Positions 11,399 to 23,444 of a stretch of 64,000 nt of DNA are shown here, in pieces. This DNA comes from Saccopteryx bilineata (Eukaryota > Chordata > Mammalia > Chiroptera > Emballonuridae), in assembly GCF_036850765.1 (NCBI RefSeq), contig NC_089491.1, forward strand, positions 130,006,266 to 130,070,265. Direction: 5' to 3'. Numbering within the stretch: the stretch's first letter is position 1; each line of letters opens with the position of its first letter. The notes beneath the pieces were generated by a model, which did no database searches, was not told where the DNA came from, and saw only the letters and a program-made list of their open reading frames with translations. Both the position numbers and the translations under genes were made by a program.

Positions 11399-14300
11399 AT
11401 GGCAATAGGGAACTCACAAGTATCAATAATTACACTAAATGTAAATGGATTAAACTCACCAATAAAAAGGCACAGAGTAGCAGAATGGATTAAAAAAGAA
11501 AATCCAACTGTATGCTGCCTACAGGAAACTCATCTAAGTAACAAGGATAAAAACAAATTCAAAGTGAAAGGCTGGAAAACAATACTCCAAGCAAATAACA
11601 TCCAAAAAAAAGCAGGTGTAGCAATACTCATATCGGATAATGCTGACTACAAGACAGGAAAAGTACTTAGAGACAAAAATGGCCATTTCATAATGGCTAA
11701 GGGGACACTGAATCAAGAAGACATAACAATTCTTAATATATATGCACCAAACCAAGGAGCACCAAAATATATAAGACAGCTACTTATTGATCTTAAAACA
11801 AAAACTGACAAAAATACAATCATACTTGGAGACCTCAATACACCGCTGACGGCTCTAGATCGGTCATCCAAACAGAGAATCAACAAAGACATAGTGGCCT
11901 TAAACAAAACACTAGAGCACCTGGATATGATAGACATCTACAGGACATTTCATCCCAAAGTGACTGAGTATACATTTTTCTCCAGTGTACATAGATCATT
12001 CTCAAGAATTGACCATATGTTGGGCCACAAAAACAACATCAGCAAATTCAGAAAAATTGAAGTTGTACCAAGCATATTTTCTGACCATAAAGCCTTGAAA
12101 CTAGAATTCAACTGCAAAAAAGAGGAAAAAAATCCCACAAAAATGTGGAAACTAAACAACATACTTTTAAAAAATGAATGGGTCAAAGAAGAAATAAGTG
12201 CAGAGATCAAAAGATATATACAGACTAATGAAAATGACAATACGACATATCAGAATCTATGGGATGCAGCAAAAGCAGTGATAAGAGGGAAGTTCATATC
12301 GCTTCAGGCATATATGAACAAACAAGAGAGAGCCCAAGTGAACCACTTAAATTCCCACCTTAAGGAACTAGAAAAAGAAGAACAAAGACAACCCAAAACC
12401 AGCCGAAGAAAGGAGATAATAAAAATCAGAGCAGAAATAAATGAATTAGAGAACAGAAAAACTATAGAAAAAATTAATAGAACAAGGAGCTGGTTCTTTG
12501 AAAAGATCAACAAAATTGACAAACCCTTGGCAAGACTTACCAAGGAAAAAAGAGAAAGAACTCATATAAACAAAATCCAAAATTAAAGAGGAGAAATCAC
12601 CACGGACACCGTAGATATACAAAGAATTATTGTAGAATACTATGAAAAACTTTATGCCACTAAATTCAACAACCTAGAAGAAATGGATAAATTCCTAGAA
12701 CAATACAACCTTCCTAGACTGAGTCAAGAAGAAGCAGAAAGCCTAAACAGACCTATCAGTAGAGAAGAAATAGAAAAAAACATTAAAAACCTCCCCAAAA
12801 ATAAAAGTCCAGGCCCTGACGGCTATACCAGCGAATTTTATCAAACATTCAAAGAAGACTTGGTTCCTATTCTACTCAAAGTCTTCCAAAAAATTGAAGA
12901 AGAAGCAATACTTCCAAACACATTTTATGAGGCCAACATAACCCTCATACCAAAACCAGGCAAGGATGGCACAAAAAAAGAAAACTACAGACCAATATCT
13001 CTAATGAATACAGATGCTAAAATACTAAACAAAATACTAGCAAATCGAATACAACAACATATTAAAAAAATAATACATCATGATCAAGTGGGATTCATCC
13101 CAGAATCTCAAGGATGGTTCAACATACGTAAAACGGTTAATGTAATACACCATATCAACAAAACAAAGAACAAAAACCACATGATCTTATCAATAGACGC
13201 AGAAAAGGCTTTCGATAAAATACAACACAATTTTATGTTTAAGACTCTCAACAAAATGGGTATAGAAGGAAAATATCTCAACATGATAAAGGCCATATAT
13301 GATAAACCATCAGCTAACATCATATTAAATGGCACTAAACTGAAGGCTTTCCCCCTTAAATCAGGAACAAGACAGGGTTGTCCACTCTCTCCACTCTTAT
13401 TTAATGTGGTACTAGAGGTTCTAGCCAGAGCAATCAGACAAGACAACGAAATAAAAGGCATCCATATCGGAAAAGAAGAAGTAAAGGTATCACTTTTTGC
13501 AGATGATATGATCCTATACATCGAAAACCCCAAAGAATCCACAAAAAGACTACTAGAAACAATAAGCCAATACAGTAAGGTCGCAGGATACAAAATTAAC
13601 ATACAGAAGTCAATAGCCTTTCTATATGCCAACAATGAAACAACTGAGAAGGAACTCAAAAGAATAATCCCCTTCACGATTGCAACAAAAAAAATAAAAT
13701 ACTTAGGAATAAACATAACAAAGAATGTAAAGGACTTATATAATGAAAACTATAAACCATTGTTAAGGGAAATCGAAAAAGATATAATGAGATGGAAGAA
13801 TATACCTTGTTCTTGGCTAGGAAGAATAAATATAATCAAGATGGCTATATTACCCAAAGCAATATACAAATTTAATGCAATTCCCATCAAAATTCCAATG
13901 ACATTTTTTAAAGAAATAGAGCAAAAAATCATCAGATTTATATGGAACTATAAAAAACCCCGAATAGCCAAAGCAATCCTAAAGAAAAAGAATGAAGCTG
14001 GGGGCATTACAATACCTGACTTCAAACTCTATTATAGGGCCACGACAATCAAAACAGCATGGTATTGGCAGAAAAATAGACACTCAGACCAATGGAACAG
14101 AATAGAAAGTCCAGAAATAAAACCACATATATATAGTCAAATAATTTTTGATAAAGGGGCCAACAACACACAATGGAGAAAAGAAAGCCTCTTCAATAAA
14201 TGGTGCTGGGAAAACTGGAAAGCCACATGCAAAAGAATGAAACTGGACTACAGTCTCTCCCCCTGTACAAAAATTAACTCAAAATGGATCAAAGATCTAA

Positions 14301-15226
14301 ACATAAGACCTGAAACAATTAAGTACATAGAAGAAGACATAGGTACTCAACTCATGGACCTGGGTTTTAAAGAGCATTTTATGAATTTGACTCCAATGGC
14401 AAGAGAAGTGAAGGCAAAAATTAATGAATGGGACTACATCAGACTAAGAAGTTTTTGCTCAGCAAGGGAAACTGATAACAAAATAAACAGAAAGCCAACT
14501 AAATGGGAAATGATATTTTCAAACAACAGCTCAGATAAGGGCCTAATATCCAAAATATACAAAGAACTCATAAAACTCAACAACAAACAAACAAACAATC
14601 CAATAAAAAAATGGGAAGAGGATATGAATAGACACTTCTCCCAGGAAGAAATACAAATGGCCAACAGATATATGAAAAGATGCTCATCTTCTTTAGCTAT
14701 TAGAGAAATGCAAATCAAAACGGCAATGAGATACCACCTCACACCTGTTCGATTAGCTGTTATTAGCAAGTCAGGTAATAGCAAATGTTGGAGAGGCTGT
14801 GGAGAAAAAGGAACCTTCATACACTGTTGGTGGGAATGTAAAGTAGTACAACCATTATGGAAGAAAGTATGGTGGTTCCTCAAAAAACTGAAAATAGAAC
14901 TACCTTATGACCCAGCAATCCCTCTACTGGGTATATATCCCCAAAACTCAGAAACATTGATACGTAAAGACACATGCAGCCCCATGTTTATTGCAGCATT
15001 GTTCACAGTGGCCAGGACATGGAAACAACCAAAAAGCCCATCAATAGATGACTGGATAAAGAAGATGTGGCACATATACACTATGGAATACTACTCAGCC
15101 ATAAGAAATGATGACATCGGAACATTTACAGCAAAATGGTGGGATCTTGATAACATGATACGAAGCGAAATAAGTAAATCAGAAAAAAACAGGAACTATA
15201 TTATTCCATACGTAGGTGGGACATAA
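11399..15226 (+). pseudogene. L1 ORF2 (endonuclease-reverse transcriptase), one premature stop
   Basis: ORF2p nicks the target DNA and reverse-transcribes L1 RNA. The frame is 1275 codons plus a stop, exactly the length I know for human L1 ORF2p. The N-terminal APE-like endonuclease shows Asn14 and Glu43 (CCLQETH), LGDLN and FSDHKAL. The reverse transcriptase carries its catalytic FADD box at 13496-13507, residues 700-703, where human L1 has it. The C-terminal Cys-rich segment reads C-x3-C-x7-H-x4-C ([18 protein letters not shown], near 14787-14840). The only break is TAA at 12584-12586, codon 396, between endonuclease and RT; the homologous codon in the second L1 copy is GAA. The frame is not shifted, so one substitution explains the loss. 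Confidence 0.93.
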
Positions 15227-15632
15227 TAGTGAAACTAAGAGACATTGATAAGAGTGTGGTGGTTACGGGGGGGAGGAGGGAATGGGAGAGGGATAGGGGG
15301 TGGGAGGGGCACAAAGAAAACAAGATAGAAGGTGACAGAGGACAATCTGACTTTGGGTGGTGGGTATGCAACATAATTGAACAAGATAACCTGGACTTGT
15401 TATCTTTGAATATATGTATCCTGATTTATTGATGTCACCCCATTAAAAAAATAAAATTATATAAAAAAAAAAACAAAAAAAACAAAAAACAAGAGACTAT
15501 ACAAATAACCAGAAAAATAAAATAAAATAAAATAAATTGTTGAAATTATTTGTTCAAACGTAAGTCTGTTAAATCTTGCAGGGAAAATTATCTTACTCGT
15601 TTATCAAATAAGTGAACATACTGATAACTTAC

Positions 15633-15754
15633 AGCGTTGGATTTTCTTGTACTGTGTTGCGCATGGTAAGGGTTGTCTGCATAACACTGCTGTAAGAGGG
15701 CTTTCCTATCCAGAGTTGTAAGGTAATCCGTGATTGCTTCTTCCTCTCGTACAA
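15633..15754 (-). CDS. CAPS2: CAPS2 coding exon ([19 protein letters not shown]...)
   Basis: This internal exon is 122 nt. On the minus strand the acceptor is 'gctttcatgtacag' and the donor is 'gtaagttatc' (near consensus). The first two bases complete a codon begun in the upstream exon. The frame then reads [40 protein letters not shown], and ends on a complete codon, so the next exon (3512-3582) starts in phase 0 with EIVAAEK. Human CAPS2 has ...[25 protein letters not shown]...KLDAEIVAAEK (recall), a clear match across the splice junction. There are no stops. The exon lies only about 90 bp outside the full-length L1. Confidence 0.9.
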
Positions 15755-15849
15755 CTGTACATGAAAGCAATAAATTACTCTCATGCACATATCTAAATAA
15801 TATTTGTTTTTAACAAAAGTAAGGATTAAAGAACCCCCGAATGTGTCAT

Positions 15850-16110
15850 TGGTTACATGTGTAGGGGTTACCAGTACAGGCTCTGACGATCAGATCATCT
15901 GTCTGAACCCAGCTCTTCCACTTTCTAGGTATATGTCCTTTCTGTGCATGCCTTGGTTTACTCATGGAGATTAGAATTAAAATGGTAATTAATAATAGCA
16001 ACTACTTCACAAACACACACAGAAGATTAAATGAGATAACACATGTCCAACACTTGATAAATACCTAACATCCAGTGAGTATTAAATAAACAGTAGTAAC
16101 TATTATAACG
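15850..16110 (+). repeat. MIR SINE relic
   Basis: It contains the core-like 'ctgaacccagctcttccactttctaggtatatgtcc' and 'ttaaatgagataacacatg...gagtattaaataaac', typical of an old MIR. It is diverged. Confidence 0.65.
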
Positions 16111-16359
16111 ATTATCGTCCATTTAAGTTTTTGTAAAGTTAATAAATGTGGGCATGCCCACTCCTTTACAAAATTAAATTTAGAGGTAAAATACTAAAAC
16201 ATGGGGTGCATCTGTTGAGGTAAAAATCCTTTGGGGTCCTAAAAAGATGAACACTAAATTTTTCTCTGAATATAAGATGTGCTTAACAACAACAAAAGTG
16301 TTCCAGTAGGATAGCAACTGACAAAAATTTTATAGAGTTCAAGAGTTTCCCTTAGAGTT

Positions 16360-16600
16360 TGTTCCTACTTTAGATCTTTCCTGAAAAGTCTATCTTCATA
16401 CCCTATTCTGTCTTCAGGACCTTGGATTGCTACATGAAATTTTATTATATATTTACTTATGACTTGTTGCCTGCCCTTCCTGCTATAAGTTCCATGAGGG
16501 CAGGAACCTCGCACTATCCCTGGTGCCAGAGCAGGACCACACACAGTGAGCACCCGATGAACATTTATTCAATGAACCAATAATGAATCTTGTTGAAGTA
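16360..16600 (+). repeat. L2 3' end relic
   Basis: The text 'taagttccatgagggcaggaacc...ctatccctggtgcc...gatgaacatttattcaatgaacc' matches the well-known L2 3' end pattern. Confidence 0.7.
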
Positions 16601-17159
16601 GTAACTGTTGGAAATTAATGTATGAGGATATTATATACTTTTATTTATTTATCTGCTAATATGTTTGTCAGATTTTCTTTCAAACATAAAAATAGCATTT
16701 TGTTTTGTTTCTGGTTGTTTTCAAACTTTACAAAAGAAAACAGTGACATTTCCACTTGGTATCTCAAATTTAACCTCCTCAAACCTGCCTTCCCTGTGGT
16801 CTTCCACCCTTTTAATCACTCAAGCTAAAAGCCTTAGCATCATTCTTCCCCTTCCCTTTCTCTCAAGGCTACAACTAATCCATTACCAAATATTCTCAGA
16901 CTTACTTTCAAAATCTACCCAGAATCTGGCTTTTCATTAGATGGGAAAAATCTGTGAAATTTCCCTGCCTACTTAGACACTAGATTATTATATTTGTGTG
17001 CATTGTTTGGATCTGGGAATTTTGTTTTAAGATAAGGAGACCTAAAAATCCCATAACTCTTGTTCATTATGCTTTCAGCTAAACACTGTGATTTAGTTCT
17101 AGCTAATTCCTACATGGATTAGAGAAATTAGTTGATATGCCACATATACTTATAAATTA

Positions 17160-17680
17160 ATTTTTTGTAAGTAATATTCTTTTATTTATTGATTTTAATT
17201 TATTGTGTTTATATAGATTCTAGTGTTGCCCCGAATGCATCGTCCCTCCCCCATATTCCCCTCAACATCTCTCTTGTCCCCCTTCCCATAGCGCCCTCCC
17301 CCCTTCCCTTCAGGTGTATCCCATCCTGTCATTCCCTTTCCCTCTGTCCTCTTTTCCTCTGGACCCTTTGATCTTTCCTCTTTCTCAATTCCATTCCTCA
17401 GTTCACACTGTTCATTGGATATTTCAAATGATTGAGGTCATATGATATTTTTCATTTTCTGCCTGGCTTATTTCACTTAACATAATAGTTTCCATGTCCA
17501 TCCATGTTGTTGCAAAAGGTAAGATTTCCTTCTTTTTCATGGCCCCATGGTATTCCATTGTATATATGTATCACAGCTTTTTAATCCACTCATCCATTGA
17601 TGGACACTTGGGCTGTTTCCAGATCTTCACCATTGTGAAAATGCTACCATAAACATGGGGGTGCATTTCTCCTTTGAAAC
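17160..17680 (-). repeat. L1 3' end, antisense
   Basis: It starts with the reversed tail 'gattttaatttattgtgtttatatagattctag', runs through the C-rich 3'UTR and continues into reversed ORF2 end text ('gtattccattgtatatatgtatcac', 'ccactcatccattgatggacacttgggctg'). It belongs to a different subfamily from the full-length L1 and is old. Confidence 0.85.
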
Positions 17681-18316
17681 ATTATCTATAGAAAAATGCT
17701 AAGCAACTACAAACATCAAACTTCCCTGAAAATACATTTTCTTACAAAAAGTTAACTGAATTAAGAATTTGTATACAACTGTTCTCTTTATGGCTAGTTG
17801 TATCATAAACTGTGTTTCCAAACATTTCTCTCCAAAATTCAAGATTAACCTCATTTGTATGCTTCTGGAAAGCCATTAAATGTGTTATGTTTATTTGTGC
17901 TTATTGAATTTACACCTAATTAATATTAAATGAAAACATAACAATTTCAGCAATTCATGATGTTAAAAAAATCTCCTAAAATGAGGAAGACAATCATGGA
18001 GAGATGATAGTTTTAGAATAAAACAAGGTCACTATAAAGTTTGAAACCACTTTTATACCTTAATATTTAGACTGGAAGACAAACAGAGTTCAAGAGAGCG
18101 ACAACAGAAACAGCCATACTGTATGATATTGTCTTCTTTCCAACCCTTTAGGGTTATTATGAGGAATAAACTAATTAACTAAGTAAAATACTTAAAATGG
18201 TCCTGGGCACACTTATTATCATTAACAGCAAGACATATCAGACAAAAAGATGTTTCGATAATACATATATTCCTTTTTAAAATTTCATTATAATTTCATA
18301 AAGCCTCATACACTAC

Positions 18317-18494
<178 letters not shown>

Positions 18495-20190
18495 CTAAAA
18501 CACAAAGAAAACATATGCTATACATGAGGAAAAACAAAATTATTAATTTCTGTTATTAACATGAACAGGTTTATCATTTACCTTAGCATTTATCCCTAAG
18601 AAGCAAACAGTTATATCTGTGTTCCAAACAGAAGTGTTAGTTAAGACATTTAGCTGTACAGCATCGCTGAGCAATCGGAGCAGACAGAACTGCTCAAATG
18701 GGCGCTGGCCTTCTATGCCAGTAAGCCTGTACCTTGTTTCCCAGTGAAAAATCAACCCTGAGGAGTAACGTCAGAGAAATAGCACCGTGAGGGGTGCTCC
18801 GGATATTGCTCCTTGAAATTTCAACAAATTCAACAACTAAAGACAAAGAAAAAAATCTCAGGAGCACCTGAAACACACACACACACCAGACAAAGGTATG
18901 ACTGGGTGAAAAGGTGGCTGAATATGTAATCCACTCTGAAGGAAATAAGACTGAGAACAGGGTTTTTCACTTTCCTCACTGATCTGAGGAAGGAGCGCTT
19001 TTGTCTGAAGCCCAGGGATGCAGAGGGTCTGAGGCAGAGGGAAGAAGCTGGGTTAGGGTGGACAATCAAGCAGAAGAAAGACCACACTAGCTCTGCCTAA
19101 GACCACGGTCGAGGGACACACACAGGTGGCAGCACTGACAAAGGTTTCCCGTACAGGATGCTCATGGCAGCTGGAGCTGGCACCAGCAGCTTTGTGCACA
19201 CCGGGCTCCAAAATCATGGGCAGTATGGGAGTGGCTACACCAGGTGCCACTGGCGTGGGTGTGGGTGTGCACAAGCATGTCCATGCAGGCTTGAGGGCTT
19301 AGCCCGAGATTACCAGTGATAGGCATCTTAGTGGACTGTTGCCGGTGTCTTTGTGCATTCCAAGATCCACCACCAGCATGGGACGTGCACAAAGGCAAGA
19401 TCCCTGGACTGTCCAGGCAGGGCACCTCTATGGGCCTGCATTCCTCCCTCTGACAGAGATCACAGGCCCTGTCCGCCTAAGTGGGCCGGTGCAAGCCTCT
19501 GTGTACACTGCTGAAGTTCTGGGGGCTGGGCATGCACATGGTTTGCTGCAGGTTACCAAACAGTGCACAAGGGAGAAGCCTGTGGAGATTAGAACCACAG
19601 AGCGCTGAGGTGTACTAGACAAACCCGGGGCCCTTAGAAAAGCACTTGATCTGCAATCTGCTCCCAGCCCACAGCGCACGCTGAGACGTCCTGGACCTGT
19701 CTGCTGACCCTTAGAAAGGTGCAAAATCTGCAATCAGCTCCCAGCCCTGCCTGCTCATGCTGGTGGCTCTGGTTAGCATTGCCTTACCCAGAACAGTGCT
19801 TTGAGCGATACTGGAGGAAGGTCCTGGTTTCTCTTAGAGCCTCTTGCTCTTCAAGCAGTGGCTGGGGTGGACCTCATAGCTAAGTCCCCCGGCTGTTAGC
19901 TCAGGTGGGAGATAGGTGGGGAGAGGCACCGGGAAAACTGAGTCTCCCATTGTCAGAGCCTCCAAGCGAGACAACAGCAAACCTATGCCAAAGAGCCCCA
20001 CAGGGGCAAAACCTGTAGTACAGCACCACTTGCCGAAAAAAAAAAAGAAGCTACTTCTCAAAACTAAGAAAAAATTACATTTTTATAACTTTTTTTTGTT
20101 TTTTTCTATTTTAGTAATGGCATCTTGTATCTTCTTTCCTTTTTATTCTTTATTTTTCCTTTTGAACTTCATTATCCATAGTTGTTACAT

Positions 20191-20572
20191 TTTTTTTTTT
20201 GTATTTTTACGAAGCTGGAAACGGGAGAGACAGTCAGACAGACTCCTGCATGCGCCCGACCGGGATCCACCCGGCATGCCCACCAGGGGGCCACCAGGGG
20301 GCAATGCTCTGCCCCTCCAGGGGGTCGCTCTGTTGTGGCCAGAGCAACTCTAGCACCTGGGGCAAAGGCCAAGGAGCCATCCCCAGTGTCCGGGCCATCT
20401 TTGCTCAACTGGAGCCTCGGCTGCGGGAGGGGAAGAGAGAGACACAGAGGAAGGATTGGGGGAGGGGTGGAGAAGCAGATGGGTGCTTCTCCTGTGTTCC
20501 CTGGCCGGGAATCGAACCCAGGACTTCTGCACGCCAGGCCGACACTGTACCACTGAGCCAACTGGCCAGGGT
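20191..20572 (-). mobile_element. Long Rhin-1-like SINE inside the decayed L1, antisense
   Basis: It runs from a poly-T tail at 20191 to the reversed head 'ccactgagccaactggccagggt' at 20572. Perfect 14-bp flanking repeats 'catagttgttacat' (20177-20190 and 20573-20586) mark the target-site duplication. It is well preserved and much younger than its host L1. Confidence 0.95.
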
Positions 20573-20909
20573 CATAGTTGTTACATTTTTCATTCTTGTT
20601 ATTTTAAGGGTTTCATTTCAAAAACCTGTATCATTTTTTTCCTTTTTCTTTTTCTTTTTCTCTCACTTGATCCTCATTTATCAACTAATTATTATATTTT
20701 GGATTCATATTTTTCTTTGTGGCATTTTGCGTGTTTTTTATTTCATCTTTTATCTCTTTTGTCATTTTTCCTCAGTTCCTGCTCCTTGTTCTCTGCAATT
20801 TTGTTTCTACTTATCATTATAGAATTTTAATTTTTTCACTGTATCTTTTCAATTTTTATTTTATTTTTTAATTATCTCTTATTAGTGTTATTAATAATAT
20901 CACTCTCAA

Positions 20910-21893
20910 ATGCCATTAACAAAAAAAATCAAATATCATGGATAGAAAAGACAGAGATGTAGCTCAGATAGATGATGAAAAATCTCTAGAAAAAAATTTC
21001 AATTGCTCAGAAACCTTGGAGTTAAATGACAGAGAATTACAAATTGAAGTCCTAAAAATACTCAGAGAAATACAAGAAAGCACGGAAAAGCAATTTAGAG
21101 AGCTCAAAAAAAAATTCAATGAACAAAAAGAATACTTTTCCAAGGAAATTGAAACTATAAAAAGGAACTAAACAGAGATGAAAAACTCAATACACAAATT
21201 AAAAAATGAGGTAACAAGCTTAGCTAATAGAACAGGCCAGACAGAGGAGAGAATTAGTGACATAGAAGACAGGGAACTAGAGATACTACAGAGAGAAGAG
21301 GAGAGAGACTCAAAAATTTTTTTAAAAAAATGAGAAAGCCCTACAGGAATTGTCTGACTCCATCAGAAAGAGCAACATAAGAATAATGGGTATATCGAAA
21401 GGAGAAGAGAGAGAAAATGGAATGGAGAACATACTCAAACAAATAATTGATGGGAACTTAAGAATTAGAGCCTCAAATCCAAGAAGGAAACAGAAAACCA
21501 AGTTACCATAACCCAAACAGACCTATTCCAAGGCATATCATAATAAAATTATCACAAAGCAATGAAAAAAATAAAATCCTCAAGGCAGCAAGGGAAAAGA
21601 AGAATACAACATATAAAGGAAGTCCCATTAGACTATCATCAGGTTTCTCAGCAGAAACTCTACAAGCCAGAAGAGAGTGGACCCCAATATTTAAAGTACT
21701 GAAAGAGAGGAACTTCCAGTCAAGAATTCTATATCCATCACAGCTATCCTTCAATATGAAGGGGAAATAAAAACATTCACAGATATAGAAAAGATAAGGG
21801 AATTTATCACCAGAAAGCCCTCATTTCTGGAAATAATAAAGGGGTTATCCAACCAGATACAAAGAACAAAACAAAACAAAATCACAAGTAAAA
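20910..21893 (+). pseudogene. Decayed L1 ORF1
   Basis: It starts ATGCCATTAAC... like the intact copy. An open stretch is visible at 20938-21171 (coiled-coil part), after which stops and indels break it. Homologous text can be followed to the end of ORF1 (about 21893). No function is expected. Confidence 0.85.
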
Positions 21894-22216
21894 ACACCAA
21901 CAAGTTCACAATAAAAACAAGATTAATCTGTGACAACAAAAACAAAAAAGGGAAGAGGACAAAGATTAATAGTAGCAAAGGATGATGAAGTGCTTAGAAG
22001 CACACATGAGATAATGTACTACAATGAATATGATATATATCCTTTTTATTACCTAATGGTAACCACCCCTGAAAAAACCACTACATAAACACATGGCTTA
22101 CAAAATCAAGAAACAGAGAAAAGAAGTATGGAATAGAACCAAACAAAAACAAATGACAGAAAAACAAAAAAGAAGAACCAAACAAGATACAGAGCTATCA
22201 GAAATCAATATATAAA

Positions 22217-23444
22217 ATGGTAATAGGACACCCTCAAGTGTCAGTAATTACATTAAGTGTAAATGGATTAAACTCACCAATAAAAAGACACAGAGTAGCA
22301 AAGTGGATAAAAAAAAATCCAAGAGTATGCTGCCTTCAAGAATCACATCTAAGCTACAAGGATAAAAACAAATTCAAAGTGAAAGATTGGAAAACAATTC
22401 TCTGAGAAAATAATATCCAAAGAAAAGCAGGTGTAGCTACACTCATATTACCATAGCTGACTACAAGACAACAAAGGTAATCAGAGACAAAGATGGTAAT
22501 TTCATAATGATAAAAGGGACATTGAATCAAGAAGATATAACATTTCTTAATATATATGCACCAAACCAAGGAGCACCAAAGTATATAAGACATCTACTAA
22601 CTGATCTAAAAATAAAAACTGACAAAAATACAATCATACTTGGAGACCTCAATACACTGCTGATGGCACTAGATCGTTCATGAAAACAGAAAATCATTAA
22701 ACAAATATGGCCTTAAATGAAACATGAGAACAATTGGATATGATACACATCTACAGGACAAATGCCATACATTTCTCTACAGTGTACATGGAACATTCTC
22801 AAGAATTGACCATATGTTGGGCCACAAAACTATCATCAACAAATTCAGAAAGATTGAAATAATACCAAGTATATTCTCTGACCACAAAGCTTTGAAACTA
22901 GAATTCAACTTTAAAAAAGTAAACAAACACACAAAAATGTGGAAATTTAACAATATACTTCCAAAAAATGAGTGAGTCAAAGAAGAAATAAAAGCAGAGA
23001 TCAGAAGATATATACAGACAAATGAAAATGACAACACAACATATCAGAACCTCTGGGATACAGCAAAAGCAGTAATAAGAGGGAAGTTCATATCACTACA
23101 GGCTTATATGAATAAATAAGAGAGAGCCCAAGTAAACAACTTAACATCACATCTTAGGGAACTAGAAAAAGAAAAACAAATGCAACCCAAAACCAGAAGA
23201 AGAAAGGAAATAATAAAAATCAGAGTAGAAATAAGTGAAATAGCAAACAGGAAAACCATAGAAAAATCAATAAAACAAGGAGCTGGTTCTTTAAAAAGAG
23301 CAACAAAATTGACAGACCCTTGGCAAGACTCACTAAGGAAAAAAGTGAAAGGACTCATATAAACAAAATCCAAAATGAAAGAGGAGAAATCACTACAGAT
23401 ATCATAGTTATACAAAGAATTATCATAGAATACTATGAAAAACT
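22217..23444 (+). pseudogene. Decayed L1 ORF2, 5' part (endonuclease)
   Basis: It begins MVIGHPQVSVITLSVNGLNS with Glu in CCLQESH, then breaks at a stop near 22405. Later fragments ([21 protein letters not shown]) are in shifted frames. It is cut at 23444 by the RRAGC retrocopy and resumes at 26124. Confidence 0.88.

Larger units (their letters stand above)
7639..15537 (+). mobile_element. Full-length LINE-1, nearly intact
   Basis: This is a complete L1 of about 7.9 kb. The 5' end 'gagagtaatggcggagtaggaagc' directly follows 'tgttgaaatt' (7629-7638). The same 10 bp recur at 15538-15547 after the A-rich tail, so the element is full length with a target-site duplication. In order it holds a 2.4-kb 5'UTR with tandem monomers, ORF1 (10077-11072), a 326-bp spacer, ORF2 (11399-15226), a short G-rich 3'UTR and AATAAA near 15450. 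Each ORF has a single premature stop and no frameshift, so insertion was recent in evolutionary terms. It lies in a CAPS2 intron in the opposite orientation to CAPS2. Confidence 0.96.

Noticed and set aside
13108..13716. 202-codon frame on the minus strand inside L1 ORF2
   Set aside because: It is a reverse-strand shadow of the RT-coding region with no independent support.
20172..20822. Several 100-200-codon frames, and similar ones at 31434-31780, 37687-38313, 58853-59434
   Set aside because: All are translations of GC-rich SINE bodies on either strand. The same peptide phrases recur at every copy.
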